The notes: a model not told the origin generated them from the letters alone. A DNA stretch of 64,000 bases from Methylobacterium sp. Leaf465 (GCF_001424705.1 NZ_LMRA01000046.1:125192-189191); one strand, 5' to 3'; positions 51,738 to 60,806 are shown, counted from the first letter of the stretch. Program-made: numbers and translations.

Positions 51738-53381
51738 TCACGACCGACATGCGACCTCCGCGAACACGTCCGGCTTCGGGAAGGCCTCGTCCGGCACCGC
51801 GAAGCTCTTCAGGCCGGTGCCGAAGCGGTCCTGCAGGTAGGTCTCGGAGCGGGCCACCATCGCCTTGTCGGACTCGACGGCGAGTTCCAGGGTGCGGCCC
51901 GAGCGCCAGGCCACCACCTCGCCGTCCTCCACGATGGTCTCGCCGTCCTTGAGCACCAGCTTGGCGCGGGCGAACATGGCCGTGCGGTCGGGGTCGTCGC
52001 GGTAGATCGCGACGTCGGCCCGGGCGCCCTCGCGCAGATGGCCGCGATCGGCGAGCCCGAGGAGCTTGGCGGGACCCGAGCGCGTCAGCTGGGCGATCTC
52101 CGAGAAGCTGTACTCGCGCTCGATGGCGCAGAGGCCGGAGCGCTCGGCGATCACCTTGTGCAGGGAGGATATCTCGCGGTCGCGCTCCTCCTTGTCCATC
52201 AGGAAGTGGATGATGCGCGGGTAGTCGGTGAAGGGACCGCCGTTCGGATGGTCGGTGGTCAGGATGGTGCGCTCCGGCTCCTTGGACAGGAGCATGAGCT
52301 CGAGGCCGATCGCCCATTGCAGGGAGCTCACGGCGCCGCGCGGCTTGTAGAGGAACGGCACCACGCCGCCGCCCTCCGCGTCGCCCGCGGTGACGATCCA
52401 CTTCTTCGGGTTGGCGCCCTTGCGACCGGCGAACTGGCGCAGGATGTCGAGGGAGATCGTCACGGTCTGGCCGAAGGCGACCTGGCCGACGTCGTAGGTG
52501 GCGTTGGGGTGCGCCTCCATGGCCTCGGTGATGCGCTCGGCCGCCGAGCGGAAGCCGCCCGTGAGGGGGTTCTCGGGGTCGGCGACGCCGTAGCCGTAGA
52601 ACTGGGCATGGGCGAAGTGGATGCGCCGCCCCTCCGCCGCCTCCAGGGTGTCCACGAAGGACTCGTCGGCGCCCGGGATGCCGAGGTTGTTGCAGTGGAC
52701 GTGCAGGGGGTGCGGCACGCCGATCTCCTCGACCGCGTCGAGGAGGGCGCCCATGATCTTGCGGGTGGAGAGGCCGTAGACCGGGATCTCGTCGTCGAGG
52801 CTGAGCTTCAGCATCCCGTCCTTGAAGGCCGAGGCGCCGCCCGCGTTGATGCACTTGACGCCGAGGCCCCGCGAGGTCGCCACCGAGAGGGCGACGAGGT
52901 CGCGCACCGCCGCCTTGCCCTCGCGCGCCCGCAGGAGCTGGAGCAGGTGGTCGTCGTTGCCCATCACCGTCAGGGCGCCGCGGTCGAGCAGCGGGATGTC
53001 GGCGAGCTCGAGCTGGGTGGCGAGCGCGTTGGCGGGCGGCATCGCCGGCTCGACCGCCAGGGTGTAGCCCATCCGGGCGTAGTTCGCGCCGATCCAGGCG
53101 GCCGAGCCGCCCGCATGCGCGAAGGGATGGCCCTCGGGCGCGGCCTCGCTGGCGTAGAGTTCGGGCAGCAGCAGGCGGCTCATCACCACGTTGCCGCCGG
53201 CGATGTGCGAATGGACCTCGACGCCGCCCGCCATCACCACGCAGCCGGTGGCGTCGACGGTGCGATCGGGCGCGCGGTCGGAGGCGGGCACGACGCGCCC
53301 GTTCTCGATCCAGACCTCGCCGACCGCGTCGCGGCCGGCCGTCGGGTCGACGACCCGGCCTCCGTGAATCCGGATCAGCAT
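51738..53381 (-). CDS. fhcA: FhcA, metallohydrolase subunit of the formyl complex
   Basis: A 547-residue amidohydrolase homologous to FmdA/FwdA. The metal site is represented by VMAGGVEVHSHIAGG, HVHCNNLGIPGADES, HFAHAQFYGYGVA and LTTDHPNGGPFTDYP. It hydrolyses the formyl-methanofuran analogue to formate. It should not be read as a dihydroorotase despite the shared fold. Its start overlaps the end of fhcB. Confidence 0.96.
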   Translation of the reverse strand: MLIRIHGGRVVDPTAGRDAVGEVWIENGRVVPASDRAPDRTVDATGCVVMAGGVEVHSHIAGGNVVMSRLLLPELYASEAAPEGHPFAHAGGSAAWIGANYARMGYTLAVEPAMPPANALATQLELADIPLLDRGALTVMGNDDHLLQLLRAREGKAAVRDLVALSVATSRGLGVKCINAGGASAFKDGMLKLSLDDEIPVYGLSTRKIMGALLDAVEEIGVPHPLHVHCNNLGIPGADESFVDTLEAAEGRRIHFAHAQFYGYGVADPENPLTGGFRSAAERITEAMEAHPNATYDVGQVAFGQTVTISLDILRQFAGRKGANPKKWIVTAGDAEGGGVVPFLYKPRGAVSSLQWAIGLELMLLSKEPERTILTTDHPNGGPFTDYPRIIHFLMDKEERDREISSLHKVIAERSGLCAIEREYSFSEIAQLTRSGPAKLLGLADRGHLREGARADVAIYRDDPDRTAMFARAKLVLKDGETIVEDGEVVAWRSGRTLELAVESDKAMVARSETYLQDRFGTGLKSFAVPDEAFPKPDVFAEVACRS

Positions 53382-54466
53382 GCGGCGGCCTTCTTCTGCA
53401 TGAGGCGGTGTTGAAGTCGATCGTGGATGGCGGTGAGGATGCCGGCCGCGCTCAGCTCGGCGGTCGGGCCGGGGGCCGGCGCGTAGGTGATCGCCGCCCG
53501 GCGCTCGTCCCACAGGCTGCCGCCGGCGCTCTCGCCGGGAACGCCCACGGCGAAGACCACGTCGGCGACGTCGCCGCCGGCCTCCGGGCTGCCGACGCCC
53601 ACGATGGCGACGCTGGGGAGGGTGCCGAGCCAGTCGGGGCGCGGGGCGGGCAGGGAGGCGAGCCACAGGGCGGCGTCCGCCTCGCCGGCGGCGATCTGGC
53701 GGGCGCTGTCGAAGCGCCAGGGATCGTGCTCGGGCACGTGCCGGCCGAAACCGACGCGGGGGGCCTGGCCGGTGGTCCAGGCGGCGAGCTGCAGGAGGGC
53801 ACGGCCCTGGAACGGATCGGCGAGGGGCAGGCCGAAGAAGCGCGTGACCTCGTTGAGGTCCTTGATCATGCCCTGGAGCATCTCGACGCCCAGTTCGCCG
53901 ATCTCGGCCGGGTCGTACAGCACGACGCCGTACTGCGCGGCGGCAAGGCGCCGGGCCAGGTCGGCATAGGCCGCCTCGCCGCCGAGGTTGCCCTTCAGGA
54001 AGGCGCGCAGATGCGCGACCGAGACGGCGAGGCCGCCGGCCTCGGCCGGATAGGCCACGTGTCGGGTGGCGCCGTTGCGCGGGCCGCCCAGGGACAGGAT
54101 CACCCGCTCGGAACCGGCGGCGCGGCCCCGCGTCGCCTGCGTGCCGGCGATGTCCTGGACGATGGGGCGGTCCCAGGGGGCGTTGCCCACGATGAGGACC
54201 GCATCGGCCCGGCCGACGGCCTCGGCGGGCGTCGTCGTCATGGCCCCGCTGCGGCTGAGCGATCCGAGCTCGGCATAGAGGCTCGGGCCAGCCACGGGAT
54301 CGACGGAGGCACCGAGGGCGTCGGCGAGATGGTAGGCGGCGCGCACCGCGCTCAACTCGGCGCAGAGCCCCGCCAGGACAACATTCTGCGCTGAAGCGAG
54401 GAGCGTGGCGGCGGCCTCCACCGCCGCGTCCGCGTCCGTCGCACCACCCTTCACCCAGGCCGCCAT
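53375..54466 (-). CDS. fhcB: FhcB, formylmethanofuran dehydrogenase B-like subunit lacking redox centres
   Basis: A 363-residue homologue of FmdB. NVVLAGLCAELSAVRAAYHL and DAVLIVGNAPWDRPIVQDI are similar to the molybdopterin enzyme fold, but the Cys residues that hold the iron-sulfur cluster and metal in the archaeal redox enzymes are not seen. This agrees with bacterial Fhc being a hydrolase, not a dehydrogenase. First gene of the operon, divergent from mptG with 282 bases between, where both promoters should lie. Confidence 0.94.
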   Translation of the reverse strand: MAAWVKGGATDADAAVEAAATLLASAQNVVLAGLCAELSAVRAAYHLADALGASVDPVAGPSLYAELGSLSRSGAMTTTPAEAVGRADAVLIVGNAPWDRPIVQDIAGTQATRGRAAGSERVILSLGGPRNGATRHVAYPAEAGGLAVSVAHLRAFLKGNLGGEAAYADLARRLAAAQYGVVLYDPAEIGELGVEMLQGMIKDLNEVTRFFGLPLADPFQGRALLQLAAWTTGQAPRVGFGRHVPEHDPWRFDSARQIAAGEADAALWLASLPAPRPDWLGTLPSVAIVGVGSPEAGGDVADVVFAVGVPGESAGGSLWDERRAAITYAPAPGPTAELSAAGILTAIHDRLQHRLMQKKAAAC

Positions 54467-54748
54467 GCGTTGCACCTTGGAAAATCGAGGGCCCGGCGCG
54501 CGCCGTATTCGGCGTCGCGCACGGCGGGACTGAGCCAGTCCGTGTCGTTGGGGCGGCACGTTTGCATCGCCGCCGCCCCCCAGGCAACCCCCCTGAACCG
54601 CGTCGGGCGAATCAGACGCCCGGCACCGCGGCGGGAGATTTGTCCGATGCGCTTGCGACGGGTCGGCGCTCCGTGGGAGAAGCCGGCGGCGCGGGATCGG
54701 CGGCCCGCGGGGGCACGAGGCCGTTCGGAGCGGGGAGGACGGGGCACG

Positions 54749-55735
54749 ATGGAGGGGATCGACGTGATGCGGATCCCAAGCGGGCCGGGCGGACCCGGCG
54801 CCGGCCTTCGCGTGCACGCCCCGGCCCGCCTGCATTTCGGTTTCCTCGACCTGCATGGCGGCCTCGGCCGGCGCTTCGGCAGCATCGGCCTCGCCCTCGA
54901 CGCCCCCGCCGTGACCCTGACCGCCCGTCCGGCCGAGCGCCTCGACGTGACCGGGCCGGAGGCACGCCGGGCCGCCGCCTACGCGCTGGCGGCCGCGGGC
55001 CACCTCGGCATCGCCGGTCACGCCGCACTGACCATCGAATCGGCGATCCCCGCCCATGCGGGCTTCGGCTCCGGCACGCAGCTGGCGCTCAGCGTGGCGG
55101 CCGCGCTGGCGGGCCTGGCCGGGCGCCCCTTCGCGCCGGAGGATTTCGCCGACGCCCTCGACCGGGGGAACCGCTCGGGGGTCGGCCTCGCGGCCTTCAC
55201 CCAGGGGGGCCTCATCGTCGACGGCGGCCGCGACCCCGACGGCAACCCGCCGCCGGTGATCGCCCGCCTGGCCTATCCGGAGGCCTGGCGCGTGGTGCTG
55301 ATCCTCGACACCGAGATGACCGGCGTCCACGGCACCCGCGAGGTCGCGGCCTTCCGCGACCTGCCGCGTTTCCCGGAGGCGCAGGCGGCCGAGATCTGCC
55401 GCATCGTGCTGATGCAGGTGCTGCCGGCCGCGGTCACGGCCGAGCCGGAGGGGTTCGGCGCCGGCATCACCCGGATCCAGCAGCTCATCGGCGACCACTT
55501 CGCGCCCCACCAGGGCGGGCGCTTCGCCAGCCCCGCCGTGGCCGCGGCGCTCGCCGCCGTCGCCGACCTCGGACTCGCCGGCTACGGCCAGAGCTCCTGG
55601 GGCCCCACCGGCTTCGCCCTGGTGCCCTCGGAGGCCGAGGCCCGCGCCCTCGTGGGCATGCTGGAGCGGCCGGGTCCCCTCAGGTTCCTGATCGCCCGGG
55701 GACGCAACACCGGCGCGTCGGTCACCGCGCTTTAA
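54749..55735 (+). CDS. mptG: Beta-ribofuranosylaminobenzene 5'-phosphate synthase (RFAP synthase, MptG)
   Basis: A 328-residue GHMP-kinase-fold enzyme. It has VHAPARLHFGFLDLHGGLGR, the glycine-rich AHAGFGSGTQLALSVAAAL, and NRSGVGLAAFTQGGLIVDGG. It joins p-aminobenzoate and PRPP with loss of CO2, the first committed step of H4MPT synthesis, and corresponds to orf4 of the M. extorquens cluster. The ATG at MEGIDV was chosen; a second ATG six codons later is equally possible. Confidence 0.92.
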   Translation: MEGIDVMRIPSGPGGPGAGLRVHAPARLHFGFLDLHGGLGRRFGSIGLALDAPAVTLTARPAERLDVTGPEARRAAAYALAAAGHLGIAGHAALTIESAIPAHAGFGSGTQLALSVAAALAGLAGRPFAPEDFADALDRGNRSGVGLAAFTQGGLIVDGGRDPDGNPPPVIARLAYPEAWRVVLILDTEMTGVHGTREVAAFRDLPRFPEAQAAEICRIVLMQVLPAAVTAEPEGFGAGITRIQQLIGDHFAPHQGGRFASPAVAAALAAVADLGLAGYGQSSWGPTGFALVPSEAEARALVGMLERPGPLRFLIARGRNTGASVTAL

Positions 55736-55845
55736 GACGAATCCCGCTAGAGCCGAGCTTCCGCCCACCCGAACCCGGCGGGCTTTGACAATTCGACGCC
55801 TCCGCGCACGATCGGGCCGCGTCACAGCACGAAGGGAGTCCGACG

Positions 55846-56739
55846 ATGGCCCGCTCGATCCTGCACATGATCACGCCCCTGAAGCACATGAGCCCGTTCG
55901 ACGTGAACATGGCGGTGGATGCGGGCTTCGAGACGATCGCGACCTACACCAACGCCACGCTCGCGGACGTGACGACCCTGGTCCAGGACTCGATCTTCTC
56001 GCGTAGCCCCCAGGACGGCGTCCGCACCGGCATCTTCATCGGCGGCAAGAACGCCGAGGACGCCCTCGACATGGTCGACCGGGCCAAGAAGGCCCTGGTG
56101 CCGCCCTTCGCCAACCACATCTTCGCCGACCCCGCCGGCTCCTTCACCACCGGCGCCGCGATGGTGGCCGAGGTGACCCGCGCCCTGAAATCGAAGTTCG
56201 ACACCGGCCTCGAGGGCAAGCGCATCGTGATCTTCGGCGGGGCCGGCGTCGTCGCCTATGTCGCGGCCGTGATCGGCGCCCTCCACGGCGCCAACGCGGT
56301 GATCGTCGGCCATGACGGGGAGGAGCGGGTCAGCAAGATCGCCAACACCATGCGCTGGCGCTTCGGCGTCGAGGTCGAGGCCGTGGACGGCTCCACCGTC
56401 GCCGCCCGCCGCGCCGCGATCACGAAAGCCGACGTCATCCTCTCGGCCGGCCCGGCCGGCATCCCGATCCTGACGGCGGAGGATCTCGAATCCGCCCCGA
56501 ACCTGCTCGTGGCCTCCGACGTCAACGCCGTGCCGCCCGCCGGCATCGCTGGCATCGACGTCAACGCCATCGACGTGCCCCTGCCCACGGGCCGGGGCGT
56601 CGGCATCGGCGCGCTGGCGGTCGGCAACGTCAAGTACCAGACCGAATCCCGCCTGTTCCGCCGCATGCTCGAATCCCACGAGCCCCTCTGCCTCGATTTT
56701 CGCGATGCCTACACCCTGGCGGTCGAGGTGGCGGGCTGA
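55846..56739 (+). CDS. mtdB: NAD(P)-dependent methylene-H4MPT dehydrogenase MtdB
   Basis: A 297-residue enzyme. It starts ARSILHMITPLKHMSPFDVN, conserved in MtdA/MtdB, and has a Rossmann motif VIFGGAGVVAYVAAVIGALHG. NVKYQTESRLFRRML near the C-terminus is typical. It oxidises methylene-H4MPT to methenyl-H4MPT. The context with mch and fae, and the absence of an fch gene, favours MtdB over MtdA. A GAAGGGAG ribosome site precedes the ATG. Confidence 0.93.
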   Translation: MARSILHMITPLKHMSPFDVNMAVDAGFETIATYTNATLADVTTLVQDSIFSRSPQDGVRTGIFIGGKNAEDALDMVDRAKKALVPPFANHIFADPAGSFTTGAAMVAEVTRALKSKFDTGLEGKRIVIFGGAGVVAYVAAVIGALHGANAVIVGHDGEERVSKIANTMRWRFGVEVEAVDGSTVAARRAAITKADVILSAGPAGIPILTAEDLESAPNLLVASDVNAVPPAGIAGIDVNAIDVPLPTGRGVGIGALAVGNVKYQTESRLFRRMLESHEPLCLDFRDAYTLAVEVAG

Positions 56740-57902
56740 GGGCGGCCCACCCGGGGCTGGGCCCCGGACAGACCCTCCTCGTCGCCGCCCAGTCCGGCCG
56801 CGCCCTGGCTCAGGCGGCCCGGCGGGCGGGCCTGCGGCCCCTCGTGCTCGACCTGTTCGGCGATGCCGACACGCAGGCGCTGGCCGAGGGGTACCGCCAG
56901 GCCGAGGGCCGCTTCGGGGCCGGGCTCGCGGGTGATGCCCTCGTCGCCCGCTTGGACGAACTCGCGTCCCTGGGATCGGAAAAGCCCCTCGGCATTGTGC
57001 TGGGCAGCGGCTTCGAGGCGGCGCCCGCGCTGATGCGGGCCATCGCGGGCCGCTACCGTCTCCTCGGCGCGAGCCCGGATTGCGTCGGTGCGCTGAAGGA
57101 CCCGGCCACCTTCGCGGCCCTGTGCCGGGCGCACGGCGTGCCGCACCCGGCCGTGACCCGCGCCCCCGTGCCGGATCGGTCCGCCTGGCTCCTCAAGCGG
57201 GCCGGGGGCTCGGGCGGCACCCACATCCGCCGGGCGACCGCCGGTGCGGCGCCGCCCGGAGCCTATTTTCAGGCCCGGGTGCCGGGCCGCGCCGTCGCAA
57301 TCTCGGTCCTGGCTGCCGGCGGCGCCGTCCGAGTCGTGGGCGTGACCGAGCAATGGTGCGCCCCGTCTCCCCTGCACCCCTTCCGCTATGCCGGCGCTCT
57401 GGAACGGGGCCGCCACGAACCACCGATCCTCGAGCCACGTCTGCAGACGGACATCGTCGCGGGCGTGACCCGCCTCGCGGCGGCGACCGGCCTCGCCGGC
57501 CTCGCCAGCGCCGACTGCCTCATCGACGGCGAGGCCTGGTGGCTGACCGAGATCAATCCCCGCCCGGGGGCGACCCTCGACGTGCTCGACCGGCGCGCGA
57601 CACCCCTGCTCGGCCTGCATATCGCCGCGAGCCTCGGCCGCCTCGGCGATCCCGAACCCGCACCGGTGGATGCGGCGGCGTCCGAAATCTGCTACGCGGC
57701 CAGCGGCTACGCGCCGATACCGCCGATCACCTGGCCGGATTTCGTGCGCGACCGCCCAAGACCCGGCACCACGGTGGCGCGCCACGCGCCCCTGTGCACC
57801 CTGTTCGCCACAGGGCCGGACTCGGCCGCCACGAGAGCGATGTTGCGAGGCCGGGCCGCCGAATTGCGGATCCAGCTCGCCCTGACGGAGGGACACCCAT
57901 GA
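56736..57902 (+). CDS. ATP-grasp protein of the H4MPT cluster, non-standard start
   Basis: A protein of about 350-388 residues of the ATP-grasp (carboligase-like) superfamily. TLLVAAQSGRALAQAARRAG and RPLVLDLFGDADTQALAEG form the N-terminal strand-helix unit. KRAGGSGGTHIRRA is the glycine-rich loop, and WLTEINPRPGATLDV the metal-binding end. The N-terminal unit starts before the first GTG (56844), yet no ATG, GTG or TTG lies between it and the mtdB stop. A CTG at 56736 overlapping that stop, with GAGG 7 bases before it, is the best candidate. It overlaps mch by 4 bases. It probably takes part in making methanofuran or H4MPT side chains. Confidence 0.78.
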   Translation: MRAAHPGLGPGQTLLVAAQSGRALAQAARRAGLRPLVLDLFGDADTQALAEGYRQAEGRFGAGLAGDALVARLDELASLGSEKPLGIVLGSGFEAAPALMRAIAGRYRLLGASPDCVGALKDPATFAALCRAHGVPHPAVTRAPVPDRSAWLLKRAGGSGGTHIRRATAGAAPPGAYFQARVPGRAVAISVLAAGGAVRVVGVTEQWCAPSPLHPFRYAGALERGRHEPPILEPRLQTDIVAGVTRLAAATGLAGLASADCLIDGEAWWLTEINPRPGATLDVLDRRATPLLGLHIAASLGRLGDPEPAPVDAAASEICYAASGYAPIPPITWPDFVRDRPRPGTTVARHAPLCTLFATGPDSAATRAMLRGRAAELRIQLALTEGHP

Positions 57903-58885
57903 CCACGAGCCCGAGCGGCGCGAAATTCCCGTTTCCGAGCGTCAACGCTCTGACCGCTCCCCTGGTGGAGCGGCTGGTCGCCGATGCCGAGGCCCTGCGC
58001 CTGTCCGTGACCACCGAGAACGGCGCCCGCATGATCGATGCCGGCGCCACCGTGCGCGGCTCCATCGAGGCCGGCCGCCGCATCGCCGAGATCTGTCTCG
58101 GCGGCCTCGGCACCGTCTCGATCGCGCCGTCCGGCCCGATCGCGTCCTGGCCCTACTCGGTGATCGTGCACGCCGCCGATCCGGTCATCGCCTGCCTCGG
58201 CAGCCAGTATGCCGGCTGGTCGCTGGCCGACGAGACCGGGGATTCGGGCTTCTTCGCCCTCGGCTCCGGCCCCGGCCGCGCCGTCGCGGCGGTGGAGGAC
58301 CTCTACGGCGAGCTCGGCTACAAGGACACCGCGCAGCGGACCGCCCTGGTGCTGGAAGCCGCCGGCGGCCCGCCGGCCTCCGTCATCGCCAAGGTGGCCG
58401 AGGCCACCGGCCTCAGCCCCGAGCAGCTCACCTTCATCTACGCCCCGACCCAGAGCCTGGCCGGCTCGACCCAGGTCGTCGCCCGCGTCCTCGAGGTGGC
58501 CCTGCACAAGGCCCACACGGTCGGCTTCGACCTGCACACGATCGTGGACGGCATCGGTTCCGCGCCGCTCTCGCCACCGCACCCGGACTTCATCCAGGCC
58601 ATGGGCCGCACCAACGACGCCATCATCTACGGTGGCCGGGTGCAGCTCTTCGTCGAGGCCGACGAGGCCGACGCCCGGCAGCTCGCCGAGCAGATCCCCT
58701 CGTCGAACTCCGCCGACCACGGCGCGCCCTTCGCCGACATCTTCTCCCGGGTGAACGGCGATTTCTACAAGATCGACGGCGCGCTCTTCAGCCCGGCCGA
58801 GGTCATCGTGACCTCGGTCACCACCGGCAAGAGTTTTCGCGGTGGCAAGCTGATGCCGGAGCTGGTCGAGGCGTCGTTCCGCTGA
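57899..58885 (+). CDS. mch: Methenyl-H4MPT cyclohydrolase Mch
   Basis: A 328-residue enzyme. It shows PSVNALTAPLVERLVADAE, GLGTVSIAPSGPIASWPYSV, FFALGSGPGRAVAAVEDLYGE and DFYKIDGALFSPAEVIVTSV, all conserved between bacterial and archaeal Mch. It hydrolyses methenyl-H4MPT to formyl-H4MPT between MtdB and the Fhc complex. The start overlaps the ATP-grasp stop (ATGA), and an intergenic repeat follows. Confidence 0.96.
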   Translation: MTTSPSGAKFPFPSVNALTAPLVERLVADAEALRLSVTTENGARMIDAGATVRGSIEAGRRIAEICLGGLGTVSIAPSGPIASWPYSVIVHAADPVIACLGSQYAGWSLADETGDSGFFALGSGPGRAVAAVEDLYGELGYKDTAQRTALVLEAAGGPPASVIAKVAEATGLSPEQLTFIYAPTQSLAGSTQVVARVLEVALHKAHTVGFDLHTIVDGIGSAPLSPPHPDFIQAMGRTNDAIIYGGRVQLFVEADEADARQLAEQIPSSNSADHGAPFADIFSRVNGDFYKIDGALFSPAEVIVTSVTTGKSFRGGKLMPELVEASFR

Positions 58886-58898
58886 GCGGACGTGCAAG

Positions 58899-59027
58899 AA
58901 CCCTCCCCCCTCTGCGGGGGAGGGTACCTGCGGAGCAGGCGGGAGAGGGGGCGACGTATCCGGATATGGCGCTCCCCTCATCCGACCCGCTGACGCGGGC
59001 CACCTTCTCCCGCAGGGGGGAGAGGGA
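58899..59027. repeat. Intergenic palindromic repeat element
   Basis: About 130 bases of imperfect palindromes between mch and the next ATP-grasp gene. One hairpin is CCCTCCCC..GGGGAGGG at 58901-58924. A second is built from CCCGC-TGAC-GCGGG at 58986-58999, flanked by CTTCTCCCGC and GGGAGAGGG. The sequence resembles dispersed intergenic repeats common in Rhizobiales. It interrupts an otherwise tight gene run and may alter the mRNA. Confidence 0.75.
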
Positions 59028-59052
59028 ACCGACGTTGAGGTTGTGAGAAAGC

Positions 59053-59964
59053 ATGCGGATCGGGCTCGCGGCCGATAACGGCAACTGGCACAAGGCACGC
59101 CTGAGGGCCGCCCTCGAACAGCTCGGCGCCGCGCCGGTGCTGTTCTCCATGGCCGACGTCGCGGTGGTGACGGGGGGCCCCGAGCCCCTGCGGGTGCCCG
59201 GCTTCGAGACCCTGCCGGACGGCGTCCTCCTGCGCACCATCGCGGGGGGCACCTTCGAGGCGACCACCATGCGCCTAGGCGTGCTGCACGCCCTGGTGGC
59301 CAGCGGCACGACCGTGTGGAATTCCCCGAGCGCGATCGAGCGCTCGGTCGACAAGGCGATGACGAGCCTGCTCATCGACCGGGCCGGCCTGCCGACCCCG
59401 GAGACCTACGTGCTCTCGAAGCGGGACGCCGCCGCCGCGGTCGTGGCCCGGGAGGCCCGCCCCGGCCGTCCCCTGGTGCTGAAGCCGCTCTTCGGCTCGC
59501 AGGGCGAGGGCCTCCAGCTGATCGAGCACCCCGAGGACCTGCCAGACGAGGAGGCGGTGTCCCGGGTCTACTACCTGCAGCGCTACATCGCCCGCACCGA
59601 CGGGCTGTGGCGCGACTACCGGGTCTTCGTCTGCGAGGGCCGCGCCATCGCGGGCATGATCCGCGAGGGCGACGGCTGGATCACCAACGTCCATCGCGGG
59701 GGCCGGCCCCTGGCCTGGGCGATGCCGCCCGCCGCGGCCGAGCTCGCCGAGCGCGCCGCCGCGGCGGTCGGCGTCGACTATTCCGGCATCGACCTCGTCG
59801 AGGACGGGCAGGGGGGCTACCTCGTGCTGGAGGTGAACTCGATGCCGGCCTGGTCCGGGCTGCAGCAGGTCACCGAGGTCGACATCGCCCTCGCCGTCGC
59901 CCGCGGCTTCCTCAACGCCGTGCGGGCCGCCCGTCCGCCCCGCCTCGTCTCGGCCCTCGGATGA
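59053..59964 (+). CDS. RimK/MptN-like ATP-grasp ligase (orf5 of H4MPT cluster)
   Basis: A 303-residue ATP-grasp ligase. It has IERSVDKAMTSLLIDRAGLP, PLVLKPLFGSQGEGLQLIE, RDYRVFVCEGRAIAGMIREG and YLVLEVNSMPAWSGLQ, the same layout as RimK and the archaeal MptN/CofF glutamate ligases. It corresponds to orf5 of M. extorquens. Adding glutamate or a similar group to H4MPT or the methanofuran analogue is likely but inferred. Its stop overlaps the next start (ATGA). Confidence 0.87.
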   Translation: MRIGLAADNGNWHKARLRAALEQLGAAPVLFSMADVAVVTGGPEPLRVPGFETLPDGVLLRTIAGGTFEATTMRLGVLHALVASGTTVWNSPSAIERSVDKAMTSLLIDRAGLPTPETYVLSKRDAAAAVVAREARPGRPLVLKPLFGSQGEGLQLIEHPEDLPDEEAVSRVYYLQRYIARTDGLWRDYRVFVCEGRAIAGMIREGDGWITNVHRGGRPLAWAMPPAAAELAERAAAAVGVDYSGIDLVEDGQGGYLVLEVNSMPAWSGLQQVTEVDIALAVARGFLNAVRAARPPRLVSALG

Positions 59965-60806
59965 TGGCACCCGGGACCGTCGCCGCCGCCTACCGCGCGA
60001 GCTGCCTCGACGAGCTCGACGCCCTGAAGCCCGGCAACGTCCACGCCTTCGCCGACGGCCACCGCATGGCGGTGGCGGATTTCGTGACGAGCGCCGAGGT
60101 CTCGGCTCCGGCCCTGGCCGAGGCGGGCGCGCCGGTCGGCCGGCGGGTGCTCCGGGCCGTCGAGGCGACGATGGACCGCGTCGGCCAGAACACCAATCTC
60201 GGCATCCTGCTCCTCTGCGCGCCCCTCGCCCGGGCGGCGGAGAGCGCCCCTCCGCTGCGGGCCGCCCTCGCCACCGTGCTCGACGACTTCGACGCCGCCG
60301 ATGCCCGCGACGTCTTCGCGGCGATCCGCCGGGCCAATCCGGGCGGCCTCGGCCGGGCCGAGCGCTACGACGTCACCGATTCGCAGGGTCCCGATCCACA
60401 AAGCCCCGCCTCGCTTCGGGCCGCCATGGCGGAGGCCGCCCCGCGCGACGCCATCGCGCGGGCCTACGTGACGGGCTTCGCCGATCTGTTCGCCATCGGC
60501 CTGCCGGCCCTGGCCGCGGCCCGGGCGCGGGGTCTCGCCCCTCCCTGGTGCACCACCGCCCTGTATCTCGCCTATCTCGCCCGGGTGCCCGACAGCCACG
60601 TGGCGCGCAAGCACGGCCCCGACCGGGCGGAGGCCCTGCGGGCCGAGGCCGAGGCGCTGCTCGCCCTCGATCTCGCCGCGGCCCCCGTGGACGCCCTCCT
60701 CGACCGGGACCGCGCCTGGAAGGCGGCCCGACTCAATCCGGGCACCAGCGCGGACTTCACGGTGGCGACGCTGTTCCTCGACCGCCTCCTCCGGGCCGAA
60801 GCCTGA
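59961..60806 (+). CDS. CitG-like triphosphoribosyl-dephospho-CoA synthase family (orf7 of H4MPT cluster)
   Basis: A 281-residue protein related to CitG/MdcB. LDELDALKPGNVHAFADGHRM, TNLGILLLCAPLARAAESAP, PDSHVARKHGPDRAEALRAEA and LNPGTSADFTVATLFLDRLL are the family's conserved segments. True CitG links dephospho-CoA and ATP for citrate lyase, but no citrate lyase is nearby, and this copy is in the H4MPT gene set. It corresponds to orf7, needed for H4MPT-linked metabolism in M. extorquens as I recall. A transfer of a phosphoribosyl-type group in cofactor synthesis is a possibility. Confidence 0.87.
   Translation: MMAPGTVAAAYRASCLDELDALKPGNVHAFADGHRMAVADFVTSAEVSAPALAEAGAPVGRRVLRAVEATMDRVGQNTNLGILLLCAPLARAAESAPPLRAALATVLDDFDAADARDVFAAIRRANPGGLGRAERYDVTDSQGPDPQSPASLRAAMAEAAPRDAIARAYVTGFADLFAIGLPALAAARARGLAPPWCTTALYLAYLARVPDSHVARKHGPDRAEALRAEAEALLALDLAAAPVDALLDRDRAWKAARLNPGTSADFTVATLFLDRLLRAEA

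Noticed and set aside
51738..53381. Dihydroorotase or dihydropyrimidinase
   Set aside because: The fold is shared, but the VMAGGVEVHSHIAGG motif and placement among fhcB, fhcD and fhcC identify FhcA.
50799..53414. An 871-codon plus-strand frame opposite fhcD and fhcA
   Set aside because: The minus strand encodes unmistakable Ftr and FmdA homologues here; the plus-strand product is low-complexity Gly/His/Arg/Asp.
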